Assembly (NCBI RefSeq): GCF_900142715.1 | Contig: NZ_FRBX01000001.1 | Location: 1,364,001-1,428,000 of the forward strand | Direction: 5' to 3' | Length of the DNA: 64,000 nt | Origin: Flavobacterium pectinovorum | GTDB lineage: Bacteria; Bacteroidota; Bacteroidia; Flavobacteriales; Flavobacteriaceae | Shown: piece by piece, positions 9,694 through 17,996 of the stretch | Numbering within the stretch: the stretch's first letter is position 1 | Layout: each line of letters starts with the position of its first letter | Translations under genes and position numbers: made by a program | Notes under the pieces: generated by a model | The model's input: the letters and a program-made list of their open reading frames with translations, nothing else | Database searches by the model: none | What the model was told of the DNA's origin: nothing

Positions 9694-10026
9694 ATGTCCA
9701 AACACGATTTTGAATCGGCAAATACTATGCTGACAGACTTAAAAAACTCTTTTGATGTTTTCTTAAAAAATGATGTTTCGTCAAAAACAGAATTTAAAAC
9801 TGATTTTGGTAAAGAAGTTACTAAAATTTTTGACGAGAACCAGGATAATCCAAATGCAAAAAAATTAGATTTTCAGTATAAAAAAATCATTCAGATAGCA
9901 AACGATATTCAGCATTTAAAATCTGTAAATGATGATACTTTGCCAGACTGGCTGGAAGATGAACTGGAATCTGTTTTTAAAAAAATCAAAGACTTATTAA
10001 AGATTTTAGAAGAAGAACTTAATTAA
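9694..10026 (+). CDS. Small charged helical protein, function unknown
   Basis: I do not recognise this 110-residue protein. It has no signal peptide or membrane segment, is rich in Lys, Asp and Glu, and looks almost wholly alpha-helical, with an acidic C-terminal half ending LLKILEEELN. It lies between the sensor-like membrane protein (59-base gap) and the PAS protein (69-base gap) on the same strand. A role as a cytoplasmic partner of one of them is possible but is inferred only from position. Confidence 0.6.
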   Translation: MSKHDFESANTMLTDLKNSFDVFLKNDVSSKTEFKTDFGKEVTKIFDENQDNPNAKKLDFQYKKIIQIANDIQHLKSVNDDTLPDWLEDELESVFKKIKDLLKILEEELN

Positions 10027-10095
10027 AATAAAACGTAAGAAATATCATTTTATACGTAAAAACGTAAGTACATATTAATTTTAAACACAAGATTT

Positions 10096-10695
10096 ATGGA
10101 TACCAGAATTACTCGCCCGACTCCATCTGATAGAGAAGTTGATTGGAATAAAACTAAAGTGTTACTAAGTAAAACAGATACAAAAGGAACCATTTTATAC
10201 GCCAATGAAGCTTTTATCGATGTTTCTGGTTATGATGAATTTGAGCTGATCGGACAGCCGCACAACGTTATACGTCACCCGGATATGCCAAAAGTTATTT
10301 TTAAATTTTTATGGGATAGTATTAAATCAGGCAAAAATATTCATGCGATCATCAAAAACATGTCTAAAACAGGCAGATACTATTGGGTAATTACCGATTT
10401 TAAAATCATAGCCGATGAAGATGGAGAAATTGTTGGATATTTTGGAACCAGAAAATCGGTGCCCGAGACTATTATCATTAAATTTATAGAACCTTTGTAC
10501 AAAAAACTAATACATATTGAAGAAGTTAGCGGAATAGGGGCTTCTGAAGATTATTTGACAGGTTTTCTTGAAGAACGTAAAAAAACATACATGGAATATG
10601 TTGATCATCTTGTTGCAACAGGCAAAGACGACAAAAATAAAGTAAGTAAAGGCTTTTTTAATGGTTTTTTTGAAAAGAAAAATACAAAAAAATAA
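10096..10695 (+). CDS. Aer-like PAS domain protein without output domain
   Basis: This 199-residue soluble protein has one PAS domain at about 20-122. It contains FIDVSGYDEFELIGQPHNVIRHPDMP (positions 41-65), where NVIRHPDMP is the hallmark of PAS domains from the aerotaxis receptor Aer and related chemoreceptors. Family members of this kind often bind FAD or haem and sense redox state or oxygen, but the cofactor here is not known. The usual membrane and methyl-accepting parts are missing. The remaining residues (about 125-199) are helical and basic, ending FFNGFFEKKN. It closes the cluster that starts with the redoxin, and the next gene is convergent. Confidence 0.75.
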   Translation: MDTRITRPTPSDREVDWNKTKVLLSKTDTKGTILYANEAFIDVSGYDEFELIGQPHNVIRHPDMPKVIFKFLWDSIKSGKNIHAIIKNMSKTGRYYWVITDFKIIADEDGEIVGYFGTRKSVPETIIIKFIEPLYKKLIHIEEVSGIGASEDYLTGFLEERKKTYMEYVDHLVATGKDDKNKVSKGFFNGFFEKKNTKK

Positions 10696-10726
10696 CAGTA
10701 AATTATTTTGAAGATTAAAACATGAC

Positions 10727-10840
10727 GGTGTACTTCATTGTATCGGTAAAATTATTCAACTTCAAATTTGCTCCCCAACAAATTTAAATCAGTCACCATG
10801 CGGTAAATGAATGTTTGATACAGTGAAGTATTTTTTTCTT
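10727..10840 (+). terminator. Long structured transcript end after the PAS gene
   Basis: GTACTTCATTGTATC (10730-10744) pairs with GATACAGTGAAGTAT (10817-10831), 13 of 15 positions exact, and is followed at once by a run of seven T. Inside the 72-base loop there is a second hairpin: AAATTTG (10764-10770), loop CTCCCCAA, CAAATTT (10779-10785). This is a terminator-like design with a nested structure, unusually large for a plain terminator. It could instead be a small structured RNA. Confidence 0.45.
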
Positions 10841-10844
10841 TAGG

Positions 10845-10953
10845 CTCAAAGTGGCAAAGGTACAAAGGCACAAAGATATTGAGAACCTACGCTTTTAATT
10901 TTAGTTTGAAATTAAACCTTTGTTCCTTTGTACCTTTGCGCCTTTGTACCTTA
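10845..10953. repeat. Inverted period-8 repeat at the PAS/recG convergent junction
   Basis: The left arm (10845-10875) is a tandem of CAAAGTGG, CAAAGGTA and CAAAGGCA words. The right arm (10915-10953) is CCTTTGTT, CCTTTGTA, CCTTTGCG, CCTTTGTA, CCTT. The arms are near reverse complements over about 30 bases. The right arm abuts the recG stop codon. It probably forms a hairpin in transcripts from both sides. Confidence 0.7.
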
Positions 10954-13059
10954 ACTAATATAATTCCAAATGTTTTTCTTCTTAGTTAATTCTATAAAAA
11001 CAGCTTTCAGGGTTGCATGCTCAGGTTTTTGGAGTGGTGCGTCATTTTTTAAAACCATCATGGCATAATTTCTTGCTAGTGCCAAAATATCACGATCACG
11101 AACAATATCAGCAATTTGCAGATTTAAAACACCGCTTTGCTGAGTTCCCATCAAATCTCCCGGACCGCGAAGTTTAAGATCGACTTCGGCAATTTCAAAA
11201 CCATCATTTGTTTGCACCATTGTTTCCATTCTCGTTTTACTATCGGCACTTAATTTATGGCTTGTCATCAAAATACAATAACTCTGTTCGGCGCCACGAC
11301 CCACGCGGCCACGCAATTGGTGAAGCTGAGACAAACCAAAACGTTCGGCACTTTCGATAATCATAACACTGGCGTTGGGTACATTTACACCAACTTCAAT
11401 CACAGTCGTTGCGACCATAATATTGGTTTTCCCTTCAGAAAAACGTTTCATTTCGGCATCCTTATCCGCAGGTTTCATTTTTCCGTGCAAGATTGAAATT
11501 GAATATTGAGGAAGCGGAAAATCACGTGAAATACTTTCGTAGCCATCCATCAAATCCTTAAAATCCATTTTTTCTGATTCCTGAATTAGCGGATAAACAA
11601 TGTAAATTTGTCTTCCTTTTGCAATTTCATCTTTTAGAAATTTCCAGACTTTCAATCGATTACTGTCAAATCGATGAACAGTCTGAATTGGTTTTCTGCC
11701 GGGAGGCAATTCATCAATAACAGAAATGTCCAGATCGCCATATAAACTCATCGCCAGAGTTCTGGGAATAGGCGTGGCAGTCATCACCAAAACATGTGGT
11801 GGAATATCATTTTTCTTCCACAGTTTAGAACGCTGTTCAACTCCAAAACGATGTTGTTCATCAATTACGGCCAAACCTAAATTTTTGAATTTTACTTTAT
11901 CTTCCAGCAAAGCATGCGTTCCAATCAAAATATGTAAACTGCCGTTTTCAAGTTCTTCATGAATTATTCTTCTGGCTGCTGTTTTGGTTGAACCCGTTAA
12001 TATTTTTATGTTTAGGTTTAAAGTTGCAGCCAATTCTGATAAACCAATAAAATGCTGATTGGCAAGTATTTCTGTTGGTGCCATCAAACAAGCCTGAAAC
12101 CCGTTATCGATTGCCAAAAGCATGCTTAAAAATGCCACAATTGTTTTTCCGGAACCTACATCACCCTGTAATAATCGGTTCATTTGGGCGTTACTTCCCA
12201 TATCAGAACGGATTTCTTTAACCACACGTTTTTGTGCATTTGTAAGTTCAAAAGGCAAATGATTCTGGTAGAATTCATTAAAAAATTCACCCACTTTAGT
12301 AAACGGATGTCCCTTTATTTTATGTTTTCTAATGAGGTTTTTTGTGATTAATTGCAATTGAATAAAAAACAATTCTTCAAATTTCAATCTAAATTGGGCT
12401 TTCGCCAAAGCCTCAGTACTTTTTGGAAAATGAATATTGAATAAAGCGGCTTTTTTTGAAATCAGTTTTAATTCTTCGATTAAATAAGCCGGAAATGTTT
12501 CAGAAAATAATGCCTGAGTTTCAATAAACAATTGCTGCATCAATTTATTGATCGTTCGGTTCGAAATTCCGCGATTTGTTAGTGTTTCTGTTGAAGGATA
12601 AACAGGCTGCATCGCAGAACGAAGGCTTTTTTCGTGCTCGCTGAGTAATTCAATTTCCGGATGCGCCATACTAAACTGACTTCCGTAAAGGGAACATTTT
12701 CCAAAAATCACACAAACTTCATTTAGTTTTAGACTCTCACGAACCCATTTATGTCCCTGAAACCAATTCAGGTCAATTTGTCCTGTATCATCAACGAAAG
12801 TGGCAACTAAACGTTTTTTATTTTTTGCAAATTCAACCGTTTTAATATTGATGATTTTTCCAATAATCTGAACTTCAGAGCCTGTGTTTTGTAGTTCATT
12901 TATTTTATAATAACGCGTTCTGTCAATATATCTATTTGGAAAAAAATTAATCAAATCGCCATATTTATGAATGCCCAATTCCTTACGAAGCAACTGACCA
13001 CGGCTTGGGCCAACACCTTTTAAGTATTCGATTGGGGTTTCGAGGAGATTATTAGACAT
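10951..13059 (-). CDS. recG: ATP-dependent DNA helicase RecG
   Basis: RecG reverses stalled replication forks and processes Holliday junctions. This 702-residue protein shows the expected order: an N-terminal wedge (OB-fold) domain at about 60-150, then a superfamily 2 helicase core with Walker A GDVGSGKT (catalytic Lys305), the DEQH box in VIDEQHRFGVEQR, motif III MTATPIPRT, and the RecG signature QLHQLRGRVGRG near the end. The length matches the family. It is convergent with the PAS gene and their 3' ends share the inverted repeat. Its start codon is followed upstream by a hairpin-rich gap and not by a partner gene. Confidence 0.97.
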   Translation of the reverse strand: MSNNLLETPIEYLKGVGPSRGQLLRKELGIHKYGDLINFFPNRYIDRTRYYKINELQNTGSEVQIIGKIINIKTVEFAKNKKRLVATFVDDTGQIDLNWFQGHKWVRESLKLNEVCVIFGKCSLYGSQFSMAHPEIELLSEHEKSLRSAMQPVYPSTETLTNRGISNRTINKLMQQLFIETQALFSETFPAYLIEELKLISKKAALFNIHFPKSTEALAKAQFRLKFEELFFIQLQLITKNLIRKHKIKGHPFTKVGEFFNEFYQNHLPFELTNAQKRVVKEIRSDMGSNAQMNRLLQGDVGSGKTIVAFLSMLLAIDNGFQACLMAPTEILANQHFIGLSELAATLNLNIKILTGSTKTAARRIIHEELENGSLHILIGTHALLEDKVKFKNLGLAVIDEQHRFGVEQRSKLWKKNDIPPHVLVMTATPIPRTLAMSLYGDLDISVIDELPPGRKPIQTVHRFDSNRLKVWKFLKDEIAKGRQIYIVYPLIQESEKMDFKDLMDGYESISRDFPLPQYSISILHGKMKPADKDAEMKRFSEGKTNIMVATTVIEVGVNVPNASVMIIESAERFGLSQLHQLRGRVGRGAEQSYCILMTSHKLSADSKTRMETMVQTNDGFEIAEVDLKLRGPGDLMGTQQSGVLNLQIADIVRDRDILALARNYAMMVLKNDAPLQKPEHATLKAVFIELTKKKNIWNYIS

Positions 13060-13082
13060 TTTTTAGACTTCTTAGATTTTAG

Positions 13083-13160
13083 TCCCGAAACTTCGGGATA
13101 GACTTTAGAAAATAGAAATTAAGAATATAGACAAAAGTCTTTACTCTATATTCTTTGTTC
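13083..13160. repeat. Hairpins in the recG upstream gap
   Basis: A tight inverted repeat TCCCGAA/TTCGGGA lies at 13083-13098. A second, looser one pairs AGAATATAG (13122-13130) with CTATATTCT (13146-13154) and is followed by another TCTATATTCTTT copy. These lie 5' of recG on its strand and 5' of the plus-strand M23-like gene. Function unknown. Confidence 0.4.
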
Positions 13161-13318
13161 TATATTCTTTTCTCTTTAGGATAGCGAAGATAGATTTTAA
13201 TTAGGAATTTTAAAAATGAATAACAATAGAAAAAAATGTAAGAAAAATATTGTATTTTATTTTTTTATTGTATTATTGTAAGATTAATTTTATACTAAAC
13301 TATTAAACCAGCATCAAA

Positions 13319-14206
13319 ATGAATAATAAAATTCTTTATTTACTAATTGTTTCATTCTTTTTGTTATCCAATTCAAATTTATCAGCTCAAAGTCAAAACA
13401 TTACCATTTTATCAATAGAAAATTCAGACAGAAGTGTTGATTTATTATATGAAAAGAAAAATCCGGGAAGTTATACACTAACCCTTGAATTTTCAAATTT
13501 AAGTAATTGTAATGTTAGTACTTACGAAAAAGTAGTAAGCGAAGATTCAGGATTTATTATGAAACTTGAGCCATTAAATAAAGATCAGGATATTACTTAT
13601 TCGATGCGATATTCTGCTACTTTAGGAGCTGTAAATCCAAAAATCGATAATTTATTTCGTTACATACTTCCTTTCAAAAATGGCAAAAAAATAAAAATAT
13701 TTGAATCAGAATCTGCAGGTGAAAAATATTTTGGTTTGAAAAAATCTGTAGATTGGAAATCGTATGCAGTAGCTTCAAATAAGCCGGATACAGTATATAG
13801 CATGAGAAAAGGTATTGTGGTTTTGATAGATAATCAATACAACGACAACTCTCTTTTAGACGCTCAATTTACTTCCAGAAGAAATCAAGTAGTGATAGAA
13901 CATGAAGATGGAACTTTTGCAATGTATAAAGGTTTCCAAAAAGATGAAATCTTTGTAGAACTTGGACAGACAGTTAATCAACAGACTGAATTAGGAATAA
14001 TTGAAAAATATAATTTGAAGAGCTATAGATTAGATTTTGATGTTTTTTATCTGTCTCAAGATGTTGTAAACTCACAAAACAACCAATCTTCACCTGATGC
14101 TAAAAATACATATCAATATTTTCCACCTGTTTTTTACACTCAGGATGGAAGAAAGCGCCTGGAATCTGGTAAAGAATATACTGTCTTTGTAAATGAAAAT
14201 ATTTAA
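13319..14206 (+). CDS. Secreted protein with degenerate M23 (LytM-like) domain
   Basis: This 295-residue protein has a Sec signal peptide (about 1-23, LSAQ end). Residues about 135-245 follow the M23 metallopeptidase pattern: VYSMRKGIVVLIDNQ (159-173), NQVVIEHEDGTFAMYKGF (189-206) and IFVELGQTVNQQTELGIIE. The zinc ligands are missing. The HxxxxxxxD segment is replaced by YFGLKKSVDW, and the HxH of HLHFEV is replaced by YRLDFDV. It is therefore probably not a peptidase. Inactive LytM proteins such as EnvC activate cell-wall amidases, which gives one possible role in the periplasm. It has no obvious operon partner. The M23 link is an alignment by eye. Confidence 0.6.
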   Translation: MNNKILYLLIVSFFLLSNSNLSAQSQNITILSIENSDRSVDLLYEKKNPGSYTLTLEFSNLSNCNVSTYEKVVSEDSGFIMKLEPLNKDQDITYSMRYSATLGAVNPKIDNLFRYILPFKNGKKIKIFESESAGEKYFGLKKSVDWKSYAVASNKPDTVYSMRKGIVVLIDNQYNDNSLLDAQFTSRRNQVVIEHEDGTFAMYKGFQKDEIFVELGQTVNQQTELGIIEKYNLKSYRLDFDVFYLSQDVVNSQNNQSSPDAKNTYQYFPPVFYTQDGRKRLESGKEYTVFVNENI

Positions 14207-14282
14207 TAAAGAATTTAAAAACCGGGAAGAAAGAATTTATAAGAAAAAAATATTCTTTAAAGTGAAACTGTTTCTTTAATTG

Positions 14283-14310
14283 TTGCCAAAGTTTAAAAAC
14301 TATATCTTTG
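14283..14310 (+). promoter_or_regulatory. Candidate promoter of the DUF1697 gene
   Basis: TTG (14283-14285), a 17-base spacer and TATCTTTG (14303-14310) match the Bacteroidota TTG...TAnnTTTG consensus, 20 bases before the ATG at 14330. Confidence 0.55.
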
Positions 14311-14329
14311 AGTTTTTAAATTTTGAAAA

Positions 14330-14872
14330 ATGACAACACATTTAGCACTTCTGCGCGGAATCAACGTTTCGGGACACAACATGATGAAAATGGAAGCTTT
14401 GAAAACAATGTTAGAGAATATTGGTTTTCAAAACGTGAGAACGTATCTGCAATCCGGAAATGTTTTTGTAGAAAGCGAAGAAGAAGCTTCAAAAGTAGGT
14501 TTTATAATCAAACAGGAAATTTTTAAAGTTTTTGGACACGAAGTTCCTACGATTGTGATTACGAAAAAAGATTTGGAATTGTGTTTTGCTAACAATCCGT
14601 TTTTTAAAGAAAAAGATATAGATACCAAAAAACTCTATGTTGCTTTTGTTTCAACTGTTTTGAAAAAAGAAAACATAAATGACCTAAAAATCAGTCAGTT
14701 TAAACCTGATGAAGCAAGTATAGACGGAAACAGAATTTTTATTAAATATGAAATTGGAGCCGGAAAAACCAGATTAGAAGGTAAATATATTGAGAAAAAA
14801 CTAAATGTTATAGTAACAATGCGAAATTGGAATACGGTTACGAATTTGCTTAAAATGTATGATGAAAATTAG
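14330..14872 (+). CDS. DUF1697 domain-containing protein
   Basis: This 180-residue cytoplasmic protein matches the DUF1697 family from its first residues. HLALLRGINVSGHNMMKM is the family signature, followed by VRTYLQSGNVFVES and a C-terminal MRNWNTVTNL motif. The fold is known from structural genomics but no biochemical role is established. It is preceded by its own promoter-like motif and is convergent with the ATP-PPase gene. Its stop codon lies inside a perfect 20-bp inverted repeat. The family call is firm; function unknown. Confidence 0.88.
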   Translation: MTTHLALLRGINVSGHNMMKMEALKTMLENIGFQNVRTYLQSGNVFVESEEEASKVGFIIKQEIFKVFGHEVPTIVITKKDLELCFANNPFFKEKDIDTKKLYVAFVSTVLKKENINDLKISQFKPDEASIDGNRIFIKYEIGAGKTRLEGKYIEKKLNVIVTMRNWNTVTNLLKMYDEN

Positions 14873-14944
14873 AAAATGTGTCAATTAGAAAATGAGACAA
14901 TTACAAAGCGTTCTAAAATTATCAAATTGACACATTTTCTAATT
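14867..14944. repeat. Perfect 20-bp inverted repeat at a convergent junction
   Basis: AATTAGAAAATGTGTCAATT (14867-14886) is the exact reverse complement of AATTGACACATTTTCTAATT (14925-14944). The left arm overlaps the stop codon of the DUF1697 gene. The right arm lies a few bases after the 3' end of the minus-strand gene. The same CTAATTGACACATTT word recurs at 45536-45586. It is probably a bidirectional transcript-end hairpin. Confidence 0.8.
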
Positions 14945-14951
14945 GTCTAAT

Positions 14952-15725
14952 TTAGTTTTTAGGTATCAAATCGCAATACCAAAATCCAAAATTAAAAGGA
15001 TCGTCTGTATTTGTATCACAGGCTGTATTTGAAGTATCTTCATTTCCGGATTTTTCATATTTTCTATAAACAATTTCTCCAATTTCAAAATTTATGGGTT
15101 CTGAAAAAATAGGTCCGTCAAAAGTAAAAGTATGGAATTCACCGTTTTCGCCACATACGTCTACATTATCAGGTAAATCATTAATGAAATCCTGATCGAT
15201 AATTCGTCCCACAAAACTTTTATCTAAATAACGTTCGTTTACGCAAACTACAATAGTTTTAAATCCCAAAGTAATAAATTCCTGTATCAAATTTTGCGTT
15301 GGAATTTTCCAGATAGGAAAAACACCTTCAAAGCCAATTCTAGCCAATTGATCTTCACGATATTTTCGTAAATCTTCGAGAAAAATATCTCCAAAAACAG
15401 AATGTGTAATTCCTTCGTTCTTTAATTCCGTTAAAGTTTCTGTCATTACATTTTCGTAAACTTCCATGGATGGCATTTCCGGAATCTGTAAAATTTTTAA
15501 TGGAATTCCGATGCTTTTCGATTGTGATTCTAACAATTCGACCCGAACACCATGCATTGAAATTCTCTGAAATTGCTGATTTACGCTTGTTAAAAGATAT
15601 TCGATCTTATATTCAGGATTTTGCAGTATTTTATATAATGTAAGTGCAGAATCTTTACCGCTGCTCCAATTGAATATGGCTTTTTTTTGTTTTGACACGA
15701 TGTTGTAATTTTCTATCGTAAACAT
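14952..15725 (-). CDS. ATP-PPase of the diphthine--ammonia ligase (DUF71) family
   Basis: I place the start at 15725 (257 residues). The longer frame to 15893 would overlap the plus-strand aminopeptidase start. The N-terminus has the PP-loop SSGKDSALTLYKIL, which binds ATP in adenylating amidotransferase-like enzymes, and the middle has the DUF71 signature around CGENGEFHTFTFDGP. In eukaryotes and archaea the family performs the last amidation of diphthamide on elongation factor 2. Bacteria do not make diphthamide, so the bacterial substrate is unknown. The C-terminal tail (about 25 residues, with an FNFGFWYCDLIP stretch) may be specific to this group. It is divergent from the M1 aminopeptidase gene, about 67 bases away. 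Confidence 0.8.
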   Translation of the reverse strand: MFTIENYNIVSKQKKAIFNWSSGKDSALTLYKILQNPEYKIEYLLTSVNQQFQRISMHGVRVELLESQSKSIGIPLKILQIPEMPSMEVYENVMTETLTELKNEGITHSVFGDIFLEDLRKYREDQLARIGFEGVFPIWKIPTQNLIQEFITLGFKTIVVCVNERYLDKSFVGRIIDQDFINDLPDNVDVCGENGEFHTFTFDGPIFSEPINFEIGEIVYRKYEKSGNEDTSNTACDTNTDDPFNFGFWYCDLIPKN

Positions 15726-15792
15726 ACAAATTTCATTCGATTTGTTGATTAAACCTTTGTAACTTTGGGATTTTGCCACAAATTTATTTTCA

Positions 15793-17853
15793 ATGAAATA
15801 CATCCTACTATTATTTACCACTTTCATATTTGCACAACAAACCCAATTTGTCGATTTTAAATCGGTAAACGGACAATTGAAATTAGATGCCAAAGAAAAA
15901 TCTGTTTCAGGATCTGTAGATTATGAATTTGAGGTTCTAAAACCTTTGGATACCATAAAATTAGATGCCAAAAATATGGAATTTTCTAAGGTTGCAATCA
16001 ACCAAAAAGAGGCGATTTTTGTTAATACAGGAAAACAATTGCAAATTATTTACAATTTTGAAAAAGGGCAAAATCATCTGACTTTTGATTATGTTGTAAA
16101 ACCAAAACAGGCTTTGTATTTTGTAGCTATCGAAAATGCTGAAGTTCAAATCTGGACACAAGGGCAGGGAAGATACACCAGCAATTGGTTTCCGAGCTTT
16201 GATGATGTGAATGAAAAATTGATTTTTAATCTGGGGATTACTTATAATAAAGAGTATCAGGTTGTTTCAAACGGAGTTTTGAAAGATAAATCGTCAAGCG
16301 GAGATTTAGTTCATTGGCAATACCAGATGAAAAATCCAATGAGTTCTTATTTATTGATGCTTGCCATTGGAAAATATGACAAGAAAGAATTGATTGCGAA
16401 ATCTAAAATTCCGTTAGAATATTATCTGGAAAATAAGGATGTAAACCGTTTTGAACCTACATACAGATATTCGAAACGTATTTTTGATTTTTTAGAAAAA
16501 GAAATAGGGGTCAGTTATCCATGGGAAATTTACAGAGAAATTCCGGTTCGCGATTTTCTATATGCGGGAATGGAAAACACAACTGCAACACTCTTTGCAA
16601 CCCGTTATGTGGTTGATTCAATTGGTTTTGAAGACCGAAATTATACTAATGTTGACGCGCATGAATTGGCACATCATTGGTTCGGAGATTTAATAACAGC
16701 CGAAAGCAGCACACATCATTGGCTTCAGGAAGGTTTTGCAACTTATTATGCTGCTTTGGCCGAAAGAGAAATTTATGGTGATGACTATTTTTACTCGAAA
16801 TTATACGACACAGCCCAACAAATAAAATTTGCTTCGAGAACTGACACAATTCCAGTTTTGAATGCCAAAGCGAGCTCGCTTACTTTTTATGAAAAAGGCG
16901 CCTGGGCTTTATTTGTTTTACATGAATCTATTGGCGATAAAGCATTTAAGAAGGCCGTAAAAAGTTATTTAAAAAAATATGCATATCAAAATGTGAATAC
17001 TCAAAACTTCTTTGATGAAATTAAAAAGGTTTCGAATTTTGACCTCGTTCAGTTTCAAAAAACCTGGTTAGAATCTACTGTTTTTGATACTCCTGCAGCA
17101 AATGCTTTGTTGAGTAAAAATAAAGCAATCCAAATTCGCTTAGAAGTTGATAAATTGAAAAAGACACCAATAGCAGAAAAGTTGGATTTTTTAAGAAACA
17201 CTTTGAAATCAGATGTTTATTATGCGGTTAAAGAAGCAATTGTTGATCAATTAGAAAATGAAAAATTTGAAACAAAAAAAGAACTTTTACTTTTGGCTTT
17301 ACAAACCAATAATATACAAATTCGACAGGCTGTTGCGACTACTTTAACCAAAATCCCGGAAGAATTTAGATCAGATTATGAAACCTTATTAAATGATAAA
17401 TCATATCAAACACAGGAAATTGCTTTGTATTGGCTATGGAAAAATTTTCCGGATCATCGCACGGCTTACTTAGATAAATCAAAAAAATGGATAGGTTTTA
17501 ATGATTATAATCTTCGTACTATGTGGCTTTCACTGGCGTTGTCAACTCCGGATTATGCTCCTAATTCAGAAGATTTAATTGCTGAACTAATTTCGTTTTC
17601 TTCTAATAAATATGAAGCTACGACACGACAAAATGCTCTTGAAAAATTAATCGCATTTAAAATAATTAACGATCAGGTTCTCAGTAATTTGGTTAGTTCT
17701 ACAACGCATCATATGTGGCAATTTTCGAAATTTGGAAGAGACACGATTCGATTTTTATTAAAAAAACCTGAAATGCGTGCTTCATTTGATAGAATTTTAC
17801 CTAATTTGACCCCCGATGAACAGTTTCAATTGAATCGTTTGTTGAAGGAGTAG
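15793..17853 (+). CDS. M1 family metallo-aminopeptidase, exported
   Basis: This 686-residue zinc aminopeptidase has a short signal peptide (about 1-14, IFAQQ end). It carries the exopeptidase motif AGMEN (258-262, the GAMEN equivalent) and the zinc site HELAHHW (290-296), with the third ligand Glu in LQEGFATYYA about 20 residues later. The C-terminal half is helical and HEAT-like. M1 enzymes remove N-terminal residues from peptides; with the signal peptide this one probably acts in the periplasm. A promoter-like TTTG...TAACTTTG lies at 15741-15767 inside a period-8 repeat. No neighbour clearly shares the pathway. Confidence 0.9.
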   Translation: MKYILLLFTTFIFAQQTQFVDFKSVNGQLKLDAKEKSVSGSVDYEFEVLKPLDTIKLDAKNMEFSKVAINQKEAIFVNTGKQLQIIYNFEKGQNHLTFDYVVKPKQALYFVAIENAEVQIWTQGQGRYTSNWFPSFDDVNEKLIFNLGITYNKEYQVVSNGVLKDKSSSGDLVHWQYQMKNPMSSYLLMLAIGKYDKKELIAKSKIPLEYYLENKDVNRFEPTYRYSKRIFDFLEKEIGVSYPWEIYREIPVRDFLYAGMENTTATLFATRYVVDSIGFEDRNYTNVDAHELAHHWFGDLITAESSTHHWLQEGFATYYAALAEREIYGDDYFYSKLYDTAQQIKFASRTDTIPVLNAKASSLTFYEKGAWALFVLHESIGDKAFKKAVKSYLKKYAYQNVNTQNFFDEIKKVSNFDLVQFQKTWLESTVFDTPAANALLSKNKAIQIRLEVDKLKKTPIAEKLDFLRNTLKSDVYYAVKEAIVDQLENEKFETKKELLLLALQTNNIQIRQAVATTLTKIPEEFRSDYETLLNDKSYQTQEIALYWLWKNFPDHRTAYLDKSKKWIGFNDYNLRTMWLSLALSTPDYAPNSEDLIAELISFSSNKYEATTRQNALEKLIAFKIINDQVLSNLVSSTTHHMWQFSKFGRDTIRFLLKKPEMRASFDRILPNLTPDEQFQLNRLLKE

Positions 17854-17996
17854 AAGAAAGAGAATGGAAAATAGAACAAAGAAAATAGAGCAAAGAAAAT
17901 AGATTTTTGCGTGTAGCTTTTAGTCTTTTTTCTATATTCTTTACTCTATTCTCTAAAAAAAAGCCCAAAAACAAAATAAATACCTACATTAAATTT

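Noticed and set aside
14323..14526. 67-codon frame overlapping the DUF1697 gene
   Set aside because: It is out of frame within a clear family member and its protein has no features.
15726..15893. N-terminal extension of the ATP-PPase
   Set aside because: It would overlap the aminopeptidase start on the other strand and the PP-loop lies soon after the later Met.
17907..17996. 30-residue extension before the patatin GGGSKG motif
   Set aside because: It translates a repeat of TCTATATTC/GAAAATAGA words, and the motif should be near the N-terminus.
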